A stretch of DNA of 13,738 nucleotides from Phycisphaerae bacterium. Its GTDB lineage: Bacteria > Planctomycetota > Phycisphaerae > Sedimentisphaerales > SG8-4. Both the position numbers and the translations under genes were made by a program. A model generated the notes under the pieces. That model saw nothing but the letters and a program-made list of their open reading frames with translations, had not been told where the DNA came from and did no database searches. Where the stretch lies: contig JAUXAH010000021.1 in assembly GCA_030614945.1 (NCBI GenBank), forward strand, positions 1 to 13,738, in the 5' to 3' direction. Below, piece by piece: positions 1-5,793 of this stretch (the first letter of the stretch is position 1; every line of letters begins with the position of its first letter).

Positions 1-966
1 GACGACGTTTGCCAGCCATTTTTGACTCTGGAGGTACCAGTCTATGGTCTTGTTAATACCTTGCTCAAAGCTGACGGAGGGTCGCCAATTCAGGTCCTTA
101 ATTATTTTGCCTGCGTCAATGGCGTATCGCCTATCGTGTCCCGGCCTATCGGTAACATGCTTAATCAGCGATTTTGGTTTGCTTAGGCGCTCAAGTATCA
201 GGTCAATGACTTCCAGATTTGTCTTTTCGTTACAGCCGCCGATGTTATAAATCTCGCCGGGCGGCGCTTCAATCAAGACCTTCCATATAGCCGTGCAGTG
301 GTCGTGTACATACAGCCAATCGCGCACATATAAGCCGTCACCATAAACAGGCAATTCTTTATCATTGAGAGCATTGTTAATCATCAGCGGGATTAATTTT
401 TCCGGGAACTGATATGGGCCATAGTTGTTTGAGCATCTGGTGATGTTACATTTTACCGCCCAGGTATGGCCAAAAGCTTTTACCAGATGGTCTGCGGCGG
501 CTTTACTGGCTGAATAGGGCGAATTTGGACTCAGCGGCGTTTGTTCGGTGAATTTGCCCTCCGGACCGAGCGAGCCATACACTTCATCCGTCGAAACTTG
601 AATAAACCGCTCTAACTTTTTATCGCGGGCGGCTTCGAGCAGGGTCAATGTACCGGTAACATTGGTTTCTATAAAAACCTTCGGCTCGTTGATTGAACGG
701 TCCACGTGGCTTTCGGCGGCAAAGTTAATAATCGTACCCACCTGGTACTGCTCGATGATTTTTTCTATCAGGGCCCCATCGCAAATGTCGCCCTTGATAA
801 ATTTGTGGTTAGGATGGCTTTCAAAGCCGGCAAGATTTTCGAGATTGCCGGCATAAGTAAGCTTGTCAAGATTAACTACGAAGCAATCCTTGTGCTCAGA
901 AAGCACCATTCGTACGAAGTTGCTTCCTATAAATCCTGCACCGCCTGTAACGAGAAGTTTTCTCAT
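1..966 (-). CDS. rfbB: dTDP-glucose 4,6-dehydratase, 3' end cut by window edge
   Basis: This enzyme converts dTDP-glucose to dTDP-4-keto-6-deoxyglucose, the second step of cytoplasmic dTDP-L-rhamnose synthesis. Translating leftward from the ATG at 964-966 gives 322 codons with no stop before base 1, so only a short C-terminal tail is missing (the family is usually 330-360 residues). It is an extended short-chain dehydrogenase. The NAD-binding GGAGFIGS lies at residues 8-15, the catalytic TDEVYG at 126-131 and the YxxxK (YSASK) at 151-155. The substrate-loop sequence SNNYGPYQFPEKLIP and a late RPGHDRRYAID stretch are typical of RfbB/RmlB. Its start lies 2 bp after the rfbD stop and has only a weak ribosome site, which suggests translational coupling. 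It is the last rfb gene visible here. Confidence 0.95.
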   Translation of the reverse strand, partial: MRKLLVTGGAGFIGSNFVRMVLSEHKDCFVVNLDKLTYAGNLENLAGFESHPNHKFIKGDICDGALIEKIIEQYQVGTIINFAAESHVDRSINEPKVFIETNVTGTLTLLEAARDKKLERFIQVSTDEVYGSLGPEGKFTEQTPLSPNSPYSASKAAADHLVKAFGHTWAVKCNITRCSNNYGPYQFPEKLIPLMINNALNDKELPVYGDGLYVRDWLYVHDHCTAIWKVLIEAPPGEIYNIGGCNEKTNLEVIDLILERLSKPKSLIKHVTDRPGHDRRYAIDAGKIIKDLNWRPSVSFEQGINKTIDWYLQSQKWLANVV

Positions 967-968
967 AA

Positions 969-1847
969 TTATCCGGGTCGCCGTTTTGTGCTCTCTTTGC
1001 AAAACGGCAACTCTCTCAAGAAACTTTCTAACGGCCCCTGCCAGGGCTCAATTGGCTCACTGAGCGAGGCCTTAATTTTGCTGCAATCGAAGCGGCTATT
1101 TAATGGCCTTACAGCGGCACTGACGTAATCGCTGGTTTTGCAGCCACTTAAGTCGACCGGCATATTGAGCTTATCAAAGATGAATTTTGCCATTTCAAAA
1201 CGGCTAACGTAGCCGGCACTTGCAAAATGAAATAAGCCCTCGGGTTTTTTCCGCAACAACCTGCAAATCACTTTAGCAACTTCCGTTGTAGCCGTTGGTG
1301 AACCTACCTGGTCATCAACAACCTTTAGCTGCTTGTCGGTCTCTGTTTTTTTTAGGAGTTTGGTTACGAAATTATTGCCGTGGCAACCATAGGTCCATTC
1401 GAGACGCATTATACACCAGCGGCAGCGGCTTTCAACTAAAAGCTGCTCGCCGGCCAGTTTACTTCTGCCATAAGCATTTATCGGGTTTGGCAAGTCGGTT
1501 TCAAGGTAAGGTCTTCCAGATTTGCCGTCAAAGACAAAATCAGTGCTGATGTGCAAGACCCATATACTGGCTTGTCTTGCAAGAGCACCCAAACGCCCTA
1601 CCGCCACTGCATTGACCTGGTATGCCGGATTGGTTTCGCTCTCGGCCTTTTCGACATCCGTATAAGCAGCACAGTTGATTATCGCTTTAGCATCCCTGAT
1701 AGCTTTGCCGAGATGCCGCTCGTTGGTGATATCAAACTCCGGCAGGTCAAAGACTTCAAAATGAATGCCCTGCTTTGTACATTCACGCGCCAAATCCGTG
1801 CCGAGCATACCCTTGCCGCCGAGGATTGCAACTGTGTCTTCAGCCAT
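969..1847 (-). CDS. rfbD: dTDP-4-dehydrorhamnose reductase
   Basis: RfbD/RmlD performs the last step, reducing dTDP-4-keto-L-rhamnose to dTDP-L-rhamnose with NAD(P)H. The preferred start is the ATG at 1845-1847, giving 292 residues. The frame stays open for 19 more codons upstream, but those lie inside rfbC, and starting here gives a clean nucleotide-binding N-terminus. Visible motifs are GGKGMLG at 10-16, STDFVFDG at 101-108, the catalytic YxxxK (YGRSK) at 126-130 and the family's late RPLNSRFD at 247-254. The ATG overlaps the rfbC stop by 8 bases (ATGGCTGA), which is typical of coupled translation. The next gene, rfbB, begins 2 bp after the stop. Confidence 0.93.
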   Translation of the reverse strand: MAEDTVAILGGKGMLGTDLARECTKQGIHFEVFDLPEFDITNERHLGKAIRDAKAIINCAAYTDVEKAESETNPAYQVNAVAVGRLGALARQASIWVLHISTDFVFDGKSGRPYLETDLPNPINAYGRSKLAGEQLLVESRCRWCIMRLEWTYGCHGNNFVTKLLKKTETDKQLKVVDDQVGSPTATTEVAKVICRLLRKKPEGLFHFASAGYVSRFEMAKFIFDKLNMPVDLSGCKTSDYVSAAVRPLNSRFDCSKIKASLSEPIEPWQGPLESFLRELPFCKESTKRRPG

Positions 1848-2367
1848 CTTTGCGAGTCCAGTCGTAGGGGATGTCATTGTCGTGCGGATGGGTGCGGAAC
1901 TCATCGGGGTCGGTATAGTTGTACATTTCTGAGACGATGTTTACTATGTAGGCCTCACTCCGGCTGACGCACATCCAGCCGTGCTGCACGCCCGGCGGTA
2001 TCCTAACCAGGCCGGGGCAGTGGTCGCCGAGGTAAAGCTCATTGACTGTCCCGTGCGTAGGCGAATCTTTACGTTCGTCATACAGCGCTATTTTTACCAT
2101 CCCTTTGATGACGTAGAAATGGTCGGTTTGTTTTTTATGATAATGCCAGGCCTTTACCACGCCTGGGTAGGTGGTGGTGAAATAGACCTGGCCAAATTTT
2201 TCAAACCAGGGGTCGTCGGCCCGCATCATCTCTCCGAGCCGACCGCGCTCATCTGACAATACTTTCGCCCGTCGGGCCTCTACACCATCGATAAGCTTTC
2301 CTGAACTGCGTATAATCAGCCCTTCATCTAAGGAAACTATCTTTAACGGCACTGTCTTTTTTGTCAT
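1840..2367 (-). CDS. rfbC: dTDP-4-dehydrorhamnose 3,5-epimerase family protein (cupin)
   Basis: The likely role is epimerising dTDP-4-keto-6-deoxyglucose at C3 and C5 to give dTDP-4-keto-L-rhamnose. The 175-residue length fits the family. The cupin core is visible: a WHYH segment with H75 and H77 where classical RmlC has its catalytic LHxQ-like histidine, then VIKGMVKIALYD, SPTHG at 102-106, IPPGVQHGW at 123-131 and a late YNYTDPDE (149-156). The family's C-terminal catalytic Tyr region matches the last motif. WHYHKKQTDHFYVIKG differs from the textbook GLHFQ signature, so this is a divergent subgroup, and a related epimerase role cannot be excluded. The ATG has a good AAGGAG site 8 bases upstream. 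It overlaps rfbD by 8 bp and follows rfbA by 62 bp. Confidence 0.85.
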   Translation of the reverse strand: MTKKTVPLKIVSLDEGLIIRSSGKLIDGVEARRAKVLSDERGRLGEMMRADDPWFEKFGQVYFTTTYPGVVKAWHYHKKQTDHFYVIKGMVKIALYDERKDSPTHGTVNELYLGDHCPGLVRIPPGVQHGWMCVSRSEAYIVNIVSEMYNYTDPDEFRTHPHDNDIPYDWTRKDG

Positions 2368-2452
2368 TGCGGTGGCTCCTTATTTTTATATGAACGAGCC
2401 CCTTTGCTGCGCTCAGGGTGACAAGCGGGTCATTGCGGCGGCTCCTTTATAA
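2365..2452 (-). repeat. duplicated ribosome site plus start-codon segment in the rfbA-rfbC spacer
   Basis: The sequence around the rfbC start (top strand cattgcggtggctcctt, from 2365) is repeated almost exactly at the end of rfbA (cattgcggcggctcctt, from 2431), with 16 of 17 bases identical. On the coding strand both copies read as a purine-rich AAGGAG followed by ATGAC. The upstream ATG overlaps the rfbA stop as AATGA and would encode only six codons before a TGA. Between the copies lies GTCACCCTGAGCGCAGC, a sequence that looks like a dispersed intergenic repeat. Confidence 0.6.
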
Positions 2453-3155
2453 CCAACTCGTTGACTCTACTAAAGGATTCGAAGGTCCCTGCATCACTCC
2501 ACCATCCTTCGAGAATGTCGAAAGCGAGCTCGCCTTTGTCTATGTAAGCATTATTCACGTCGCTAATCTCAAGCTCGCCACGAGCTGACGGCTTGAGCGT
2601 TCGTATAATATCAAAAACTGAGGCATCATAAAAATAGATGCCGGTTATGGCATAATCCGATTTGGGATTTCGGGGTTTTTCCTCTATTTTGATAACGCGA
2701 TTATCGGATATCTCCGCAACCCCGAAGCGCCGAGGGTCTTTGACCTGCTTTAGAAGCACCCTTGCGCCTTTTGCCTGAGCTTTGAAACGGTCGATATATT
2801 TCTTGAGGCCCGCCCTGAAAATATTATCGCCGAGAATGACAGTTAGCGGGTTTCCATAGGAAAAGTCTTCCGCAAGAGCCAATGCCTGGGCGATACCGCC
2901 GGCCTCATCCTGAACCTTGTAAGTGAACCGGCAGCCGAACGCTTTTCCGGAGCCCAGCAGGTTTACAACATCGCCCATATGTTCAATTCCGGTTACTATC
3001 AGGATTTCCTCAATACCTGCCGAGACAAGCTTCTCGATAGGGTAATAAATCATAGGTTTGTGCCCGATAGGCAGCAAATGTTTGTTTGTTACCTTTGTCA
3101 AAGGCATCAGACGTGAGCCAGTCCCCCCCGCCAGCACGACACCTTTTATACTCAC
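2430..3155 (-). CDS. rfbA: glucose-1-phosphate thymidylyltransferase, short form
   Basis: RfbA/RmlA makes dTDP-glucose from dTTP and glucose-1-phosphate, the entry step of the rhamnose pathway. The start chosen is GTG at 3153-3155, because AAGGAG sits 6 bases upstream (3161-3167 on the top strand) and the protein then begins directly with the nucleotidyltransferase fold (VSIKGVVLAGGTGSRL). A longer frame from 3215 adds 20 residues without a ribosome site. Motifs include LAGGTGSRL at 8-16, GDNIF at 109-113, EEKP at 158-161, ELEISDVNNAY at 194-204 and WWSDAGT at 218-224. At 241 residues it is shorter than the roughly 290-residue enterobacterial enzyme and resembles the short form known from Bacillus and archaea. 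It starts 69 bp after pheS ends. Confidence 0.93.
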   Translation of the reverse strand: MSIKGVVLAGGTGSRLMPLTKVTNKHLLPIGHKPMIYYPIEKLVSAGIEEILIVTGIEHMGDVVNLLGSGKAFGCRFTYKVQDEAGGIAQALALAEDFSYGNPLTVILGDNIFRAGLKKYIDRFKAQAKGARVLLKQVKDPRRFGVAEISDNRVIKIEEKPRNPKSDYAITGIYFYDASVFDIIRTLKPSARGELEISDVNNAYIDKGELAFDILEGWWSDAGTFESFSRVNELVIKEPPQ

Positions 3156-3224
3156 AATAACTCCTTTCCAGAGCGAACAGAGGCGATGAAATTTTTGAAC
3201 TCGTCTAAACAACAATGAGCAAAG

Positions 3225-4214
3225 TCAAAACTGCTCCAGGAATCGCAGGTCATTTTCAAAAAACAGGCGAATATCGGTAATACCGTATTTTCGCATAGCA
3301 AGCCGTTCTATCCCGAATCCGAACGCCCAGCCGGTATATTTTTCGCTGTCTATTCCAACGGCGTCGAAAACACTCGGGTCAACCATACCACAGCCACCCA
3401 TCTCTACCCAGCTTTCTTTACCGGTCTTATCGGCGAGGAGCAAATCAACTTCGGCACTGGGCTCGGTAAACGGGAAAAAGCTCGGCCGAAATCGCCATTT
3501 CGTATCTGGGCCAAAGAAGGCGTGGATAAATTGGGCAATGGCGGTTTTCATATCCACCATACTAACACCCTCGTCAACAACCAGTGCCTCAAGCTGATGA
3601 AACATATACATATGTGTTGCATCGACGGTGTCCGGCCGGTAGACGCGCCCCGGCGCAACAATTCGAATGGGCGGTTTGGTGTGTTCCATAATGCGGATTT
3701 GAACCGGGGATGTATGGCTACGCAAAAGGACGTTGTCGTCGATGTAAAAGCAATCAAAGGGGTCCCTTGCGGGGTGGTCGGGGCCGATATTGAGCGCGAC
3801 GAAATTGTGCCACTCGTCTTCGACTACAGGGCCATAGGCCACTGCGAAGCCCATTCGGCCGAATATCTCCAGCAGCTCATTCAGGGTTTGGGTAATAACG
3901 TGGGTTTTGCCGATGTTAACAGCTATGCCCGGCAGCGTAACATCTATCAACTCGCCCGTTTGCTCCTGCGATTGCAATAAAATGTTCTTTAGCTGGTCAA
4001 ACGCTTCGGTAACCTCTTTTTTTATTTTGTTTGCGAGCTGGCCTGCGCGTGGTTTTTGCTCCGGGGACAACTGCCCTATCCGGCCAAGCATCTGGATGAT
4101 TTTGCCTTTTCGACCTAAGTATTTTATGCGGAAATCTTCGAGAGCTGCCGGTTCGGTGACTTTTTTTAAGGCCGCAAGGGCATCTTTACCTATTTTTTCA
4201 AATTGCTCAAGCAT
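3225..4214 (-). CDS. pheS: phenylalanyl-tRNA synthetase alpha subunit
   Basis: PheS carries the catalytic class II domain of the (alpha-beta)2 enzyme that charges tRNA-Phe. The 329 residues match the usual bacterial length of about 330-340. The N-terminal 1-85 region is the helical tRNA-binding arm, with KYLGRKGKI at 31-39. Catalytic motifs follow: LLRSHTSPVQ at 163-172, motif 2 as GRVYRPDTVDATH (189-201) with FHQLE, FPFTEPSAEVD at 247-257, GCGMVDP at 274-280 and motif 3 as GWAFGFGIERLAM at 295-307. The start is the ATG at 4212-4214, 42 bp after rplT, with only a weak ribosome site. The beta subunit gene pheT, which normally follows, is absent; the rhamnose gene rfbA is next instead. Confidence 0.96.
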   Translation of the reverse strand: MLEQFEKIGKDALAALKKVTEPAALEDFRIKYLGRKGKIIQMLGRIGQLSPEQKPRAGQLANKIKKEVTEAFDQLKNILLQSQEQTGELIDVTLPGIAVNIGKTHVITQTLNELLEIFGRMGFAVAYGPVVEDEWHNFVALNIGPDHPARDPFDCFYIDDNVLLRSHTSPVQIRIMEHTKPPIRIVAPGRVYRPDTVDATHMYMFHQLEALVVDEGVSMVDMKTAIAQFIHAFFGPDTKWRFRPSFFPFTEPSAEVDLLLADKTGKESWVEMGGCGMVDPSVFDAVGIDSEKYTGWAFGFGIERLAMRKYGITDIRLFFENDLRFLEQF

Positions 4215-4256
4215 TGAAACTCGGCTTTTTTTTACAAGAGCATTTTCGGTTTTTAC

Positions 4257-4613
4257 TCAGGCGATTGCGGCTCTGGCAGCGGCAACGACAGCATCGAAGC
4301 CCTTTGGGTCGGCAATAGCGATTTCGCTGAGCACTTTTCGGTTCAGTCGAATGTCAGCTTTTTTGCAGCCATCAATGAACCGGCTGTATCTTATGCCGCG
4401 CTGGCGGCAGGCTGCGCTTAAGCGTGTAATCCACAGACCTCGGAAATCCCGTTTTCGGCGTTTGCGGTCAATGCGGGCATTGACCGCTGCCCGTACGACA
4501 GCTTCTTTTGCCTGGCGATACAGGTGACCTGCGGGGCCGCGATGTCCCTTTACGCTTTTGAGGATTCGTTTCTTTGCCTGGCGTCTTGCGGCACCTTTTC
4601 TAACTCTTGGCAT
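4257..4613 (-). CDS. rplT: 50S ribosomal protein L20
   Basis: L20 is a 23S rRNA-binding assembly protein of the large subunit. In several bacteria it also represses its own operon by binding the leader RNA. The 118 residues are the standard size. The basic N-terminus MPRVRKG, the long Arg/Lys-rich helix (RRQAKKRILKSVKGHRG) and the conserved RGLWITRLSAACRQ and RYSRFIDG segments identify it clearly. The ATG at 4611-4613 is preceded by a strong AAGGAAGG, the best ribosome site in this cluster. It lies 109 bp downstream of rpmI and 42 bp upstream of pheS. Confidence 0.98.
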   Translation of the reverse strand: MPRVRKGAARRQAKKRILKSVKGHRGPAGHLYRQAKEAVVRAAVNARIDRKRRKRDFRGLWITRLSAACRQRGIRYSRFIDGCKKADIRLNRKVLSEIAIADPKGFDAVVAAARAAIA

Positions 4614-4722
4614 ATCAGCCTTCCTTTGAGAATTTTCGATTCTTTAAGCTCGCTGGCGGCAGCTGATTCAAAGCCGAGAAGCAAGCCCACTTAATTAGAT
4701 TATTGATTATTTTTAGTGTCTT

Positions 4723-4917
4723 TTATTTACCGAGCCGGGTTTTGGCTGTTTTAGCCGTTGCACCGGTCATAACAGCCGAGCCGGCTACTCGCCTTCGACG
4801 CTTGGCGTTTTTGCCGCTCATAAGGTGGCTGCCGCCGGCGCATTTGTGCCTCACTTTACCGCCGGCGGTAATTTTGACTCTTTTGCTCAACCCCTTGTGA
4901 GTTTTCTGTTTCGGCAT
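4723..4917 (-). CDS. rpmI: 50S ribosomal protein L35
   Basis: L35 is a small basic protein of the large ribosomal subunit. The 64 residues are the normal length. The MPKQKTHKGLSKRVKITAGGKV start, the SGKNAKRRRR stretch and the strongly basic composition are diagnostic. It is the first gene after an intrinsic terminator and a promoter in the infC-rpmI gap, and its leader carries two small hairpins. Its own ribosome site is weak (GAAAG about 10 bases upstream), which would suit control at the level of translation initiation. That last point is inference. Confidence 0.97.
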   Translation of the reverse strand: MPKQKTHKGLSKRVKITAGGKVRHKCAGGSHLMSGKNAKRRRRVAGSAVMTGATAKTAKTRLGK

Positions 4918-4956
4918 TTAGCTAATTCTTTCAAGATAATCTATCTAAGACAGTCG

Positions 4957-4983
4957 AAAGGGTTCTCCCTTTGCGCTCCCGCA
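4957..4983 (-). promoter_or_regulatory. two adjacent hairpins in the rpmI leader
   Basis: On the transcribed strand, a perfect 6-bp stem AAAGGG/CCCTTT (top strand 4957-4972) with a 4-base loop directly abuts a 4-bp stem TGCG/CGCA (4972-4983). They sit 40-66 bases before the rpmI ATG. Leader RNA at this point is where L20 represses rpmI-rplT in enterobacteria, so an autoregulatory role is possible. No homology to a known L20 leader was established. Confidence 0.4.
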
Positions 4984-5011
4984 CGCCGGGGCCCAAAAAT
5001 GTAAAACCAAT

Positions 5012-5040
5012 AGTTTATGTTATTTGCAGTCGCCGGTCAA
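5012..5040 (-). promoter_or_regulatory. predicted sigma-70 promoter for rpmI-rplT-pheS-rfb
   Basis: Reading leftward, TTGACC (top strand 5035-5040) is followed after exactly 17 bp by TAAACT (5012-5017). The match is 5/6 for the -35 box and 4/6 for the -10 box, including the key first A and final T. It lies 22 bp downstream of the terminator at 5062-5104 and would give a leader of about 85-90 bases to rpmI. Confidence 0.55.
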
Positions 5041-5061
5041 TGGCATAAGGTGCAAATTCTC

Positions 5062-5104
5062 TAAAAAAAACGAAAAAACGACTTGCGATTTTTTAGCAAA
5101 TCGT
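5062..5104 (-). terminator. intrinsic terminator after infC
   Basis: On the transcribed strand, ACGATTTGC (top 5096-5104) pairs with GCAAGTCGT (5078-5086) as a 9-bp stem with one G-U pair and a 9-base loop. Five U, then CG, then eight U follow (down to 5063). This is a strong Rho-independent terminator 85 bp beyond the infC stop. It either ends the thrS-infC unit or works as an attenuator for the genes downstream. Confidence 0.82.
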
Positions 5105-5133
5105 CCGTTTTACAGCAATACACAATGGCAAAT

Positions 5134-5189
5134 CTCGTATTTCGTATATCAATAATCAATCATTAATTCAGACTTTACGAGATACGAAT
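5134..5189. repeat. 7-bp repeat ladder in the infC-rpmI gap
   Basis: From 5134 the top strand splits into successive 7-mers in one register: CTCGTAT, TTCGTAT, ATCAATA, ATCAATC, ATTAATT. TACGAGA and TACGAAT then follow, still in phase. The ladder runs up to the infC stop codon. Confidence 0.6.
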
Positions 5190-5704
5190 TATTTTGGCAC
5201 CAGTAACAAAGTCATACGCCTTCCGGCCATTCTGCCTGGTCGTTCGACCCTGGCTAAATCCTGCAACGATTCGGCAATTTGCTCGAGCATCGCATAGCCT
5301 TTGTCTTTGTGCAGCATCTGACGTCCTCGGAAGAACATTGTGAACTGTACCTTGTGGCCTTTTTCCAGGAATTCACGGGCGTGATTGAGCTTGATATCCA
5401 GGTCGTGTTTGTCGGTTTCGGGCCTGAGCCTGATTTCCTTCAGCGTTGTACTGTGGCGTTGGCTTTTTTTATGGGCCTCGCGAATCTTGCGTTTTTGCTG
5501 ATACAGCCACTTGCCATAATCCATTATCCGGCAAACCGGCGGGTCGCTTGTGGGGGCAACTTCGACAAGGTCTAAGCCGACCTCGCGGGCTCTGCTCATT
5601 GCTTCGCGTGTGTCTATGATTCCTACTTGATTGTTTGATTCGTCAATTAGCCGAACTGTCTCAACCCGAATTCTCCCATTTACCCTTAAACCTCGTTTAC
5701 TGAT
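5189..5704 (-). CDS. infC: translation initiation factor IF-3, probable AUC start
   Basis: IF3 binds the 30S subunit, keeps it apart from 50S and proofreads initiator tRNA and start codon. The first ATG in frame (5599) would remove part of the conserved N-domain. Extending upstream to an ATC at 5702-5704 restores it (SKRGLRVNGRIRVETVRL) and gives 171 residues, close to the 170-180 of the family. The block VAPTSDPPVCRIMDYGKWL at 49-67 is diagnostic, and the C-domain has MFFRGRQM at 123-130. A purine-rich AAGGTAAGGTGG lies 6 bases before the ATC, and no in-frame ATG, GTG or TTG lies nearby. IF3 genes commonly use AUU or related rare starts, which lets the factor repress its own synthesis. The gene follows thrS by 74 bp. 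Confidence 0.93.
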   Translation of the reverse strand: MSKRGLRVNGRIRVETVRLIDESNNQVGIIDTREAMSRAREVGLDLVEVAPTSDPPVCRIMDYGKWLYQQKRKIREAHKKSQRHSTTLKEIRLRPETDKHDLDIKLNHAREFLEKGHKVQFTMFFRGRQMLHKDKGYAMLEQIAESLQDLARVERPGRMAGRRMTLLLVPK

Positions 5705-5765
5705 TGTGCACCACCTTACCTTTCTAAAAAGAACTAAAATAATTGATTCTTTTTAATGTCTTTTC

Positions 5766-5793
5766 CAATTATCAATTATCAATCATCAATTTC
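5766..5793. repeat. 7-bp repeat ladder across the thrS 3' end
   Basis: CAATTAT, CAATTAT, CAATCAT and CAATTTC follow in perfect 7-bp register. The ladder includes the thrS stop codon (5779-5781) and the last codons of the gene, so the final IDD residues are written by repeat units. Confidence 0.65.

Noticed and set aside
1848..1904. Longer rfbD N-terminus
   Set aside because: The extra 19 codons lie inside rfbC and spoil the clean nucleotide-binding start; the ATG overlapping the rfbC stop is better.
3156..3215. Longer rfbA N-terminus from an upstream TTG
   Set aside because: It has no ribosome site; the GTG at 3155 has an AAGGAG at good spacing and gives the family-typical start.
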